From assembly GCF_030269925.1 (NCBI RefSeq), contig NC_085111.1, forward strand, positions 7,680,142 to 7,744,141: DNA of 64,000 nucleotides. The letters run 5' to 3'. Below, piece after piece: positions 32,677-41,902 of this stretch (position 1 is its first letter; every line of letters begins with the position of its first letter). The position numbers and the translations under genes are program-made. The notes under the pieces are model-generated. The model did not search any database, was not told where the DNA came from, and saw nothing but the letters and a program-made list of their open reading frames with translations. The DNA is from Bombyx mori (taxonomy: Eukaryota; Arthropoda; Insecta; Lepidoptera; Bombycidae).

Positions 32677-33729
32677 ATGGTTCACTGCTCGGAGTGTAAA
32701 CTGAACATTTTAGTCACCCAGAGGCGAATCAAATGCACTAATCCGGACTGCCAACACAATTACCATCAGGACTGTGTCAAGTACAATGATACTACCACCG
32801 CTCGCTCTAAATGGATTTGCCCCGATTGTACAATACCGCGCCCAAAAAGTGGAAATACACCTCTTTCCATGTCGAAGAATAAAGACATTTCGGATGCTTC
32901 TGCACCCTTATTGGGAAGTCAAGAATTAATTCTATTAGAAATACGTAATCTACGCCAAGAAATGTTGGACAAATTTGAGTGCCAGAAATCGGCGTTCGAG
33001 AGATTTAATGTAATTTTGTGCAAGGTTCAAATGGATATGAGTGAGTTGGACTCCAAATGCTCCGGTCTGCGAGAGGATCTCAATGGTGCTATAAATACAT
33101 TGCAATTTCTATCTGCATGTCACGACGATCAGCAAAAACTGAATGAAAAAACAAAAAGTGACTTTTTGGAATTCACTAAGTGCAGCAACAGCCTCCAACC
33201 AAAACTATCAGAATTGAACCATAAAATCGCGTATATGGAGCAGTTCGCAAGACAGTCAAACGTTGAAATTCAGGGGATTCCAGAAAGACGCAATGAAAAC
33301 TTAATGTCTATAGTTAAAAAAATTGGAAATACGGTTTCCTGTAATTTACAAGAAACTGACATTCTGGAATTCCACAGAGTTGCTAAGCAAAATACCAATT
33401 CGAATCGTCCGAAAAATATTGTAGTGAAGTTAAACTGCCCACGTACTCGAGACAATCTCCTTGCTTCAGTTAAAATCTTTAATAAAAACAAGCACAGTGA
33501 TAACAAACTTAACACTTCCCATATTGAACTTCCTGGTGAACAGCGGCCTGTGTATGTTACTGAACACTTGTCACCTGAAAATAAAAAACTTCATGCCGCT
33601 ACTAGAATAGCTGCCAAGGAGAAGAATTACAAGTTTGTTTGGATACGAAATGGTCGCATCTTCGTACGTAAGGATATTTCTGCCGGCCACATTAATATTA
33701 AGACTGTAGAATGCTTGCATAAGCTGTGA
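32677..33729 (+). CDS. LINE ORF1, PHD-finger nucleic-acid-binding protein
   Basis: This is a 350-residue protein. Residues 4-51 form a C4HC3 PHD-type finger: Cys4, Cys7, Cys20, Cys25, His30, Cys33, Cys48, Cys51. The middle (about 80-190) is rich in Leu, Lys and Glu and looks like a coiled coil. After it comes a segment with RQSNVEIQGIPER, resembling L1-type ORF1 RNA-binding regions. By analogy it should bind the LINE RNA and form particles for target-primed reverse transcription. It ends 56 bases before ORF2. Confidence 0.85.
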   Translation: MVHCSECKLNILVTQRRIKCTNPDCQHNYHQDCVKYNDTTTARSKWICPDCTIPRPKSGNTPLSMSKNKDISDASAPLLGSQELILLEIRNLRQEMLDKFECQKSAFERFNVILCKVQMDMSELDSKCSGLREDLNGAINTLQFLSACHDDQQKLNEKTKSDFLEFTKCSNSLQPKLSELNHKIAYMEQFARQSNVEIQGIPERRNENLMSIVKKIGNTVSCNLQETDILEFHRVAKQNTNSNRPKNIVVKLNCPRTRDNLLASVKIFNKNKHSDNKLNTSHIELPGEQRPVYVTEHLSPENKKLHAATRIAAKEKNYKFVWIRNGRIFVRKDISAGHINIKTVECLHKL

Positions 33730-33785
33730 CTTAACCGTTATTTTATTTATTTATTTATTTATTTGTAATTTGTTCTTGGTTTTGT

Positions 33786-36707
33786 ATGCTTTCTAAGCTT
33801 TTACAAATAAAATTCACAGTTAAAATATTTTATCAAAATGTAAGAGGTTTGAGAACTAAGGCAGATTTCTTTTATGTATCGGTGTTACAAAATGACTATG
33901 ATATTATTATTATAACGGAGTCCTGGCTTAATGATAGTGTATTTGACTACGAGCTGTTTGACCATCGTTATAACGTATTTCGCAGAGATAGGTCCTCTAC
34001 TTGCTCTTATAGAACCAAAAAGGATGGTGGAGGGGTTTTAATCGCAGTCAAGAAATCATTTGACGTCGTACGAAAAACTGATTGCGAATCCCAATGTGAG
34101 GATTTATGGCTGACTTTGAAAATAGGCAAAATGGTGTTAAATATTTGTGCTGTGTACATCCCATCTCCTTTGAATGTTGATTATGTCGACATTTTTACCA
34201 AAAATACTGTGCAGGTTATTCACAACAACATGACAAAAGGTATTACTGAACCATTATTTCTTTTAGTAGGAGACTTTAATATGGGGGATATTGAGTGGTG
34301 TAAAGATAATTCTTCTGCATATATGACCCCATCAACATCAGGGAATAATGTCTATACAGAATTTTTAGATGCCATGTCTTACTGCGACCTTTATCAGTTT
34401 AATGATATGATCAACGCTAATAATCGAATCCTTGACTTGGTATTTAGTGGTGCGTCAAGTCATATCTCAATTGAATCTGCCAAGGGCTTTTCGACTGCAC
34501 CTGACCCATACCATCCGCCACTGGACATTGCATTTCAAGAAACATCTGTGCATGTTGTGAAACCTGACTCTGCCCCAGCATTAAACTACTTCAAATCCAA
34601 TTATGAGGCTCTGAATAAAGACTTAAAGCAGGTTGATTGGACCAACTTACTACAAGAATCATATTCTGTGGATACAATGGTTGAGCATTTTTATCAGACG
34701 ATCAGACCGTTAATCAATCAGCATACTCCACTCCGCTTCCAACATAACGATCATTACCCAATATGGTTTAGTAATTCCTTAATAAAAGCTCTTAAACATA
34801 AACGTAAATTTCACTCCAGATACAAAAAATACGGAAATTTAATGGATAAGCTGCAATTCGATATAACAAGAAAGCGATGCGATGTAATGATAACTGAATG
34901 TTATTCCAATTTTAAACAGAATGCTCCCAATCATCTCAAAAACCGTCCGAAATACTTCTGGAAAATTTTTAAGGATAAAACAGCTAATAGTCGTTCTTTG
35001 CCTAACGAAATGAAGCTTGGTCGGGTAGAGGCTAAGGGAGGACAGGAGATCTCTGAATTATTCTCTCAACATTTCCAAAGTGTGTATGATTCCAACATTA
35101 ATCATGAAACAAGTTGCTCCTCTCATTATTGTAATGTGTCCGGCAATGCATCATATAATATCGTTGAAGTTAATGAAACCGAAGTTTTAAATCAGCTAAA
35201 GCTTTTAAATGCGGACAAAGGACCTGGCCCTGATTTGATACCTCCTATATTCATAACAAAATGTGCTCTAAGTTTATATAAACCTCTAGCCAAAATTTAT
35301 ACCAAATCTCTCCAAAGTGGTGCTTACCCCACTCAGTGGAAATTAGCGCACTTAACACCGATCCACAAGGATGGGAGGCTGGATGATATAGCCCAATATC
35401 GACCTGTCTCCATACTGTCTGGGTTTGGCAAGGTATTGGAAGCCATAGTTAATAAAAAACTGATAACTCATTTCAAGCAATCTATAGACACAAATCAACA
35501 CGGCTTTCTGCCATCCAAATCGACAAATACTAACTTAGTTAGTTATGTTTCTGATATAATTGATACTATGGACGGAGGTGGCGAGGTGCACTCTATCTAC
35601 ACCGATTTCAGAAAGGCGTTTGACCTAGTTAACCATAACTGCCTATTACACAAGCTTGCAGAACTGGGCATCCATGGATCGTTACTGAGATGGTGCGAGT
35701 CGTACATACGCAACCGCTCGCAATTGGTAAACATTCAAGGGTTTAAATCTAGAGTGCACATGGTCCCATCAGGGGTCCCTCAAGGGTCTCATCTAGGTCC
35801 TTTCTTTTTCCTAGTCTACATCAATAACATTAAGCATGTCATCCAATCTAAATTTAAATTATATGCTGATGACTTAAAAGTGTATCGTGCTGTTGAAGAC
35901 CATTCGGATATAATGGCTCTTCAGTCAGATATCAATGCGATTTACAAATGGAGTACGCAGAATTACATGCACTTGAATTTGCAAAAGTGTAATTTTATTA
36001 AATTTACAAGAAAGAGGGTTCCGTTTCAAGCCACATACTTCATAAACAACACACCCCTTCAAGAAGTCAATACTGTTCGGGACTTGGGCATCATCTTGGA
36101 TAGCGCATTGAGCTTCAGATCCCATATTGATAACATAATTAGCAGGACCTCTCGGCTTTCTGGTTTTATAAATAGGCAAATGAAAATATTCAAGCAACCT
36201 AGCTTAACTATTCTTATTTATAATACGATTGTACGAAGCATTTTAGAATATTGTTGTACAGTCTGGAGCCCTGGCTATCAAGTACATGCAAACAGGATAG
36301 AAAGAATCCAAAAACGGTTCCTTTATCATCTCGCTTTTAATGATAATAAGTGTCACCAACTGAAATCATATAAGGAACGCCTTTCGTTCTATCGGATCCA
36401 GTCATTAAGCACCCGACGTAAAGCAGCTGATTTTGTGTTCCTTTACAAGCTTATACACAGCATAATAGACTCACCAGAAATACTTGAACGTATTCACTTA
36501 AGCGTACCGCGCTTGGGCAGCCGCTTATGTAATCGGAAAACTTTCCACCTACCAAAAATCAAAAGTAATCTTGGCCAGCACTCTCCTGTCTATCGTATGA
36601 CTTCCCTGGCAAATAGTATACGTGATGAAATTGACATATTTGTTTGCCATGCTTCTCTAGCCTCACTTAAAATAAATTTAAGTTCCGTGATCCACACCGA
36701 GCTGTAG
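33786..36707 (+). CDS. LINE ORF2, endonuclease and reverse transcriptase
   Basis: This is a 973-residue protein. The N-terminal apurinic-type endonuclease shows NVRGLRTK, ITESWLND, GDFNMGDIEW and LDLVFSG. The central reverse transcriptase shows YRPVSILSGFGKVLE, QHGFLPSKST, FRKAFDLVNH, VPSGVPQGSHLGP and the catalytic YADD. The C-terminal region has the Trp and Arg-rich pattern of CR1/Jockey-group elements (CTVWSPGYQ). In the endonuclease the usual Ser-Asp-His motif reads YHPPLDIAF, which may be a family trait or damage. The frame is open throughout, so the element may have moved recently. Confidence 0.92.
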   Translation: MLSKLLQIKFTVKIFYQNVRGLRTKADFFYVSVLQNDYDIIIITESWLNDSVFDYELFDHRYNVFRRDRSSTCSYRTKKDGGGVLIAVKKSFDVVRKTDCESQCEDLWLTLKIGKMVLNICAVYIPSPLNVDYVDIFTKNTVQVIHNNMTKGITEPLFLLVGDFNMGDIEWCKDNSSAYMTPSTSGNNVYTEFLDAMSYCDLYQFNDMINANNRILDLVFSGASSHISIESAKGFSTAPDPYHPPLDIAFQETSVHVVKPDSAPALNYFKSNYEALNKDLKQVDWTNLLQESYSVDTMVEHFYQTIRPLINQHTPLRFQHNDHYPIWFSNSLIKALKHKRKFHSRYKKYGNLMDKLQFDITRKRCDVMITECYSNFKQNAPNHLKNRPKYFWKIFKDKTANSRSLPNEMKLGRVEAKGGQEISELFSQHFQSVYDSNINHETSCSSHYCNVSGNASYNIVEVNETEVLNQLKLLNADKGPGPDLIPPIFITKCALSLYKPLAKIYTKSLQSGAYPTQWKLAHLTPIHKDGRLDDIAQYRPVSILSGFGKVLEAIVNKKLITHFKQSIDTNQHGFLPSKSTNTNLVSYVSDIIDTMDGGGEVHSIYTDFRKAFDLVNHNCLLHKLAELGIHGSLLRWCESYIRNRSQLVNIQGFKSRVHMVPSGVPQGSHLGPFFFLVYINNIKHVIQSKFKLYADDLKVYRAVEDHSDIMALQSDINAIYKWSTQNYMHLNLQKCNFIKFTRKRVPFQATYFINNTPLQEVNTVRDLGIILDSALSFRSHIDNIISRTSRLSGFINRQMKIFKQPSLTILIYNTIVRSILEYCCTVWSPGYQVHANRIERIQKRFLYHLAFNDNKCHQLKSYKERLSFYRIQSLSTRRKAADFVFLYKLIHSIIDSPEILERIHLSVPRLGSRLCNRKTFHLPKIKSNLGQHSPVYRMTSLANSIRDEIDIFVCHASLASLKINLSSVIHTEL

Positions 36708-36981
36708 ACCAATCACATTTATTTTTATTTCTATAGAACATTAATTTCCCTCTTTTAATTTTTTATTTTAATTGTTTTTTTTTTTTTTTGTAAGTTTGTA
36801 TATGCAGTTTTTTGTTTTCTTTGTTTTAATTTAATATTAGTTAACGATATTTGTATCTTAAGCACAAACGCTCTTAAGCAAGATGTGTTCACATCCAAAA
36901 GGGTGAATTCGATAATGTATTATTTTATGTAAATAAGTTCAATGTTTATGTGTGCAGTTTTCATCCAGTTGTGTGAACCTA

Positions 36982-36983
<2 letters not shown>

Positions 36984-37067
<84 letters not shown>
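36984..37067 (+). repeat. 84-base poly(A) tail of the LINE
   Basis: Unbroken A run directly after AACCTAAT at the end of the LINE 3' UTR. Such long pure tails decay quickly, which supports a young insertion. Assembly can misjudge homopolymer length. Confidence 0.9.
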
Positions 37068-37070
<3 letters not shown>

Positions 37071-37365
37071 ACGATAAAGGCAATAAAGAGAAGTGATAAA
37101 CTTAAAATTTATTTCAATGTTGAAAATGAAACAAAATAAACAAAATAAATTTAAATACTATGAATCATCGTTATACGATAAACACACTTATTTTCAAAAT
37201 TCACGACACCGAAGACATATTTACAGTAACAAGCTATTGCGTTATTATAATTTTTTGTACTTGACAGGAAAAATAATCAAGACCATGATGAGGCTGAAGA
37301 TGAAATCATGACCAATTAATCATCGAGTTCGACTTAGGGACTGCTGGATTATTTGGTTTTAGTTT

Positions 37366-37535
37366 AAAACGGCGGGTTTAAAATATACAATAGTGTTGAT
37401 AAATTGACATGAAACATATTTCTTTGAAAGATTAAAATGGGAAAACCTAAAAAACGGCGGGTTTAAAATATACAATAGTGTTGATAAATTTACATGAAAT
37501 ATATTTATTTGAAAGATTAAAATGGGAAAACCTAA
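37366..37535. repeat. 85-bp tandem duplication
   Basis: Two copies (37366-37450 and 37451-37535) begin AAAACGGCGGGTTTAAAATA and end AATGGGAAAACCTAA. They differ at only a few positions. They lie about 300 bases right of the LINE poly(A). Confidence 0.85.
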
Positions 37536-37825
37536 TATACAAAGCAAAGTTCGTGATTTCATAATCGAAAGACAGTGAATGTGATAAAAGAGTTAGCTTG
37601 GTACTATAAATTAAATTAAGGAATCCAAGGGTATATCGTCATTTTTGAGCGAATTAGAGCGGATTAGTATGGAAATAGGAAAAAAAAACTTGGTTAAATA
37701 AAAAGAATTATTGAAAGATACGTGAGTAATGACCGCTAATACGCTAAAGAAAATATAATATTGCTGAAAATATTCTTAGAGGCGAGACAAGACCTATGTA
37801 CCATATTTAATTTTCACATGCCATA

Positions 37826-37862
37826 GATATATAGATAGATAGATAGATAGATATATATATAA
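37826..37862. repeat. GATA/TA microsatellite
   Basis: A run of TAGA units passing into alternating TA. Confidence 0.8.
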
Positions 37863-38013
37863 TTAATTATGTGCGCCACGGACATTTTCGCATTTTAAAT
37901 ATTTGAATAGAATTTGTAACTGTAGCCTTAATATCTGTATCGCATAATGATTTACGATTTTTTTAAGTTACGTACCTATGCAAACATAGTTATTAGCAAC
38001 GAATTATTTCCAT

Positions 38014-38056
38014 CAAGGGCTGGGCGAGTAAATTAACCGTCAGACAGAGCCTTTCT
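38014..38056 (+). mobile_element. Short piece of a family B LINE 3' end
   Basis: AAGGGCTGGGCGAGTAAATT followed by AACCGTCAGACAGAGCC matches the AGGGCTCGACGAGTAAATTA section of family B. The following 150 bases are not recognised. Confidence 0.4.
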
Positions 38057-38444
38057 CCTACCTTTTTCGGACGAAAACCGAACTTTCGTAACTTTTCCTC
38101 CCGCTGTACAGGGAAGAAAGTGTAACATTTTCTCCCTGGGTACAAGTGCGCATGCGCGTTAGTGTGTCTACGTCTGCTCTCACGCACCTAAAATTCTCCG
38201 CCATTGTTGTGCTCGGGTAATTTGCAATATTGTGTTTAGTGTATAAGTGAAATAAACAAAAGGCAATAAAATTTAATAGTGAAGTATTAAACAAAGATGA
38301 GTTCATCAGGCAGTTCTTATTCAATTAGTAATAGTTTATTTAAAAATTGAAAAACAGTTAAATCGTTTTTTTTACACGTGGGAGGAACTTTTCTCTCTTG
38401 GTGCACAATTTAAGTACTATATTATTTACGTACTGACAATCGGT

Positions 38445-38625
38445 GGGGCACAAAAGTACTGGAGTACTGGACTTCGTAACGTGGGCAGACAGCCAACGAG
38501 GTAGACCGATGATCTGGTCAAAGTAGTTGGTAGAGACTGGATGAGAAAGGCAAAAGATTGAAGAGAACGGGGTGCATTCGAAGAGATCTACACTCAGCAT
38601 TGGGTGGATACGGGTAGAACAAGAG
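38445..38625 (+). pseudogene. Decayed RTE-type LINE C-terminal fragment
   Basis: With frame changes it reads RGRPMIW, then VGRDWMRKAKD, and FEEIYTQHWVDTGR, matching the same RTE C-terminal pattern as the fragment at 1536 but more diverged, with stops. Confidence 0.6.
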
Positions 38626-39244
38626 ATGTATTTTATAACTTAGAGTTAGAATTTCGGTCAATGACACCACACTACTTTTACACTAAGTACACATGGGCTC
38701 TAGAGTGTAAAAACTTCGAAAATCATGAAACAAAAATATTAAATGCGGTATAATATTAAACCGAAAAAAGTAATTTAGAATCTGTTAAAAAACCTTAATA
38801 AGTTTTTAAAATTGTACGTGTTAGTTTATAAACATATTTTTTTAAATTTTGTATTTACAATCATCATAGTAATCTCAGCAATAATTTTGAGCCCGTTGAG
38901 AAGATAACAGGCATTAACTAATAGTATATTTCCACATAATTGAAACACATTCGAAATAGTGTAAATACTTTAACTATTTTTGTCAAGGCTAGCAAAAATC
39001 TTTCCCCAAAAAAGGATCCAGCATTGTTTCATGATACAAAAGGATATCCACGAATTAGTCTATTATCAGTAGTCTTATCGTTACGTGAATCTCAAGATGT
39101 TTTTGGTGTTAAAGGGTTCCGGATTCAATACACAAAACAACGTGGATGATCCCACATATCCTCTGAGATATCAAGTGAAAGGCTAAATTATATTTTATAA
39201 CTGTTATACTAACTTTTGAACCAGAATTCGTAACTGATTCGTGG

Positions 39245-39365
39245 CTAAAATAGGCACGACGAAGGACCTGTCCGGGCTTATAATACGCCCCGCCACTAGT
39301 AATTACGATAATTTGTAAATTTTGTGTATTTCATTTTTATTTCACGATATTGTTCCTTCGGTGTG
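39245..39365 (-). mobile_element. Old Bm1-like SINE fragment
   Basis: AAAATAGGCACGACG through CCACTAGTAATTACGATAA and CACGATATTGTTCC, in the order of a reverse Bm1 near its body/head junction. Confidence 0.5.
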
Positions 39366-39519
39366 AAAGTAAAAAAATGTATCTAACCATGATTAGGTAT
39401 AGCAAAAGCATAATCAGTGGCGAATTTTTATATTGGGGCGGAGGCTATGATACATTGCGGGTCGATGAGCGAGCGGAGCAGGTTAGTAAGGGTAATAATT
39501 TTATTTTTTGCTTTTTTTT

Positions 39520-39650
39520 GTTGCTTGTTTGGGTGGACGAGTTCACAGCCCACCTGGTTTTAAGTGGTTACTGGAGCCCCATAGACATCTACAACGTAAA
39601 TGCACCACCCACCCTTCTAAAGTCTCAAGTATAGTTACAACAGCTGCCCA
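39520..39650 (-). mobile_element. Bm1 SINE, 3' half, split by LINE insertion
   Basis: Reverse-oriented Bm1: A-rich end, the segment equivalent to GAGCTCACAGCCCACC, then CATCTACAACGTAAATGC, breaking off at CAGCTGCCCA where the LINE tail begins. The other half resumes at 44963. Confidence 0.8.
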
Positions 39651-39941
39651 ATTTTTTTATTTTTTTATTTTATACTTATTGTACACAAAAAGAAAATACA
39701 ATAAAAACAGATTTAAAGAATGTCTAAATACTATGTACAAAGGCGAGCTTAACTCATTCATGAGTTTTCTTCCAGCAAACCATTAGCAGAGAGAAATACG
39801 ATGTATAAGAGGGGAATAGTGTACAATATAAGAGCTATTAAAGCATGCATTTTAAACTAAGTATTAAAAAAAAAAAAAAAAACTAATATTAAATGAAAAA
39901 TACATATAAATAAAAATACATAAAACAATAACTTAAAACGA

Positions 39942-40042
39942 TTAAAGTGACAGGAAATGTTTCTTAATTTGACTCTTAAAAACTTCTAAAGAGGAACTAG
40001 CACGAATAGGTTGAGAGAGAGAATTCCATAATCGCACTGCTT

Positions 40043-40044
<2 letters not shown>
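39942..40044 (-). CDS. C-terminal piece of the interrupted LINE ORF
   Basis: When the inserted LINE and one copy of its 12-bp target duplication are ignored, the frame of the main ORF continues here, encoding a LWNSLSQPIRASSSLEVF-type C-terminus typical of this LINE group and ending in TAA at 39942-39944. The host LINE was thus intact until the insertion. Confidence 0.8.

Positions 40045-40122
<78 letters not shown>
40044..40122 (-). repeat. 79-base poly(A) tail (T on the plus strand) of the inserted LINE
   Basis: A pure homopolymer run between the left target duplication and the LINE 3' UTR. The first T is shared with the duplication. Confidence 0.9.
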
Positions 40123-40125
<3 letters not shown>

Positions 40126-41902
40126 ATTGAAAGTTTACTGGTGGCCCGAAGGCCTTTCCAGTTTCACCAGGACAGGTGGGCGAGCAAAGGCTCAGCCAAG
40201 AGGGGTGGGATTTGCTAACAACTGCCCGAGCGCCTCCGAAGGAGACCTAACAACTCAAGAGCAATTGTTTCGCGAATGAATCTACTACCGGATCGGAATC
40301 GCGACCCGCTGAGAAGATCCGGCGAGAAACTCAGCGGGCTGATGCATGGGTTAGGTTGCACGTCGACCTCTTTGTCGAGTTCGACGAGTACGGTTACCGG
40401 GGTCCCTAAGCCTGCCCCTAGTATTAGAGCTGAAGGCATCTAATGCAAAGGTTATTGGATCTGATGGATCCGTAAGGACGTGTCTAGGGCGTCGACGGTG
40501 ACTGGCTCCTGCATGATCAGGATTCGGGGAGTAGTCAGCGGCGGCAACGATAAGGCGATTATCATGACGCATAGCCTTATCGAAGTATCGTTCCGACGCT
40601 GACTTCATGTATTTCCGAATTGATTCGAGGCCCAGGTCGTCGTGTAGGTCAACGTTCCTCACGAACCACGGAGCCCCGACAGCTAACCTGCAAAAGCGGG
40701 ATTGTAGGGATTGGAGGGTGTCTATGTGTGTGCGGGCCGCGTGAGCGAACACCACACTCGCGTAAGTCATGACGGGCCTTATGCAAGTTTTGTAAAGTGT
40801 CACCTTGTTCCGAAGGGACATTTTACTCCGCTTACAGATCATGGGGTAGAGTCTACCGAGAATAAACGCGGCACGGTCACGGACTGATTTTATATATATG
40901 CGGGCGGAATGTCATCGATGCATCCAGGGTAACGCCCAGGTACTTGACCTTCCTGGCCCAGGGTATGGGTTGTCTAAAGAGAGTAATCGGGGGTGTGAGA
41001 TTCCTCCTTCTAATCCGGGAGGAAATCCGTGTGGAGCTTCCCCTCTGAAATAGCACCGCAGTACTTTTCGCTGGGTTGATGTCTATGCGCCATTTTCGGA
41101 ACCACTGTCCTAGGGCTAGGGCTGCGCTCTGAAGCTTCTTCGCGATTAGGGACTTATTTCTACTAGAATAGTAAACAGTCGTGTCGTCGGCGAATAAAGC
41201 TAAATGGGTCGGCGGCGACCGGGGAATATCGTTGACGAATAAGCTAAATAGGAGGGGTGAGAGGACAGAGCCTTGCGGGACTCCAGCTGTGAGAGGTCGT
41301 GGGGAGGAGCGGGTTCCCTCGACTCGATATCGAAAAGAGCGGTTCGACAAGAAGTCCCGTATGATGAGCACGAGACTATCCGGCACGCCCATGTTGAATA
41401 GTTTGAAAATCAAACCATTGTGCCAGACTTTGTCGAACGCTTTTGCGACGTCGAAGAAGAGAGCTCCCGTGTATAACGGTTTTGGTCGATTAAGCCCCAC
41501 AAGAATGTGCTCCGTGAGGCGGTGCACCTGTTGAACGCATGAGTGATTTGTACGGAATCCGAATTGTTCATCGATAAGAATGCCCTTGGATGAGACGAAG
41601 TCTCTGAGGCGTTTGTAGAGCAGACGCTCATACAGTTTGCCTAGAGACATGAGGAGGCTAATCGGGCGGTAGCTCGTCGGATCATTTTTTGGTTTACCGG
41701 GTTTATGTATGCCGATAACGTCCGCTTCTTTCCACACCGCGGGAAAGATACAGTTCGCCATAGCGGCATTGAAAATAGATGCCAACATCACGATGAGTTG
41801 GACGGGTAGAAGTTTAATAACGCGGTTGGATATACCGTCGGAACCGGGAGCCTTGCGAGGACGTAGGTCTTTGATCAAGTCTTTAACTTCCATCGGGGTG
41901 AC
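40045..41902 (-). mobile_element. 5'-truncated BMC1/Jockey-type LINE, young insertion with 12-bp target duplication
   Basis: On the minus strand it runs from 41902 to a tail of 79 A (seen as T at 40044-40122). The flanks carry the same 12 bases, CGCACTGCTTGT, at 40033-40044 and 41903-41914, a perfect target-site duplication. The element starts in the middle of the reverse transcriptase, so it was 5'-truncated on insertion. Its 3' UTR (40123-40350) matches fragments elsewhere in the window. The name BMC1 is from recollection of silkworm LINEs; the RT type and the insertion structure are direct observations. Confidence 0.88.
40351..41902 (-). pseudogene. BMC1/Jockey-type reverse transcriptase, truncated and frameshifted
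   Basis: The reverse transcriptase part (41893-40877) shows YRPISLLMSLGKLYERLLY, FGFRTNHSCVQQVH, FFDVAKAFDKVWH, TAGVPQGSVLSPLLFSLF and FADDTTVYY. The C-terminal part (about 40876-40351) continues in another frame with PMICKRSKMSLRNKVTLY. The break is near 40890, where four extra bases of an alternating TA run shift the frame. The endonuclease is missing. It cannot encode an active enzyme as it stands. Confidence 0.85.

Larger units (their letters stand above)
32268..37067 (+). mobile_element. LINE with two intact ORFs, CR1/Jockey group (5' boundary approximate)
   Basis: A roughly 400-base 5' UTR is followed by ORF1 (32677-33729), ORF2 (33786-36707), a roughly 275-base 3' UTR and an uninterrupted run of 84 A (36984-37067). 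Both ORFs are open with no stop or frameshift. The 5' boundary is uncertain. The octamer CGATAAAG occurs at 32268-32275 and at 37072-37079, four bases after the poly(A); this is a weak candidate for a target-site duplication. Clade assignment is from motif style only. Confidence 0.85.

Noticed and set aside
36942..37139. Open frame with a long Lys run
   Set aside because: It is the LINE poly(A) tail translated.
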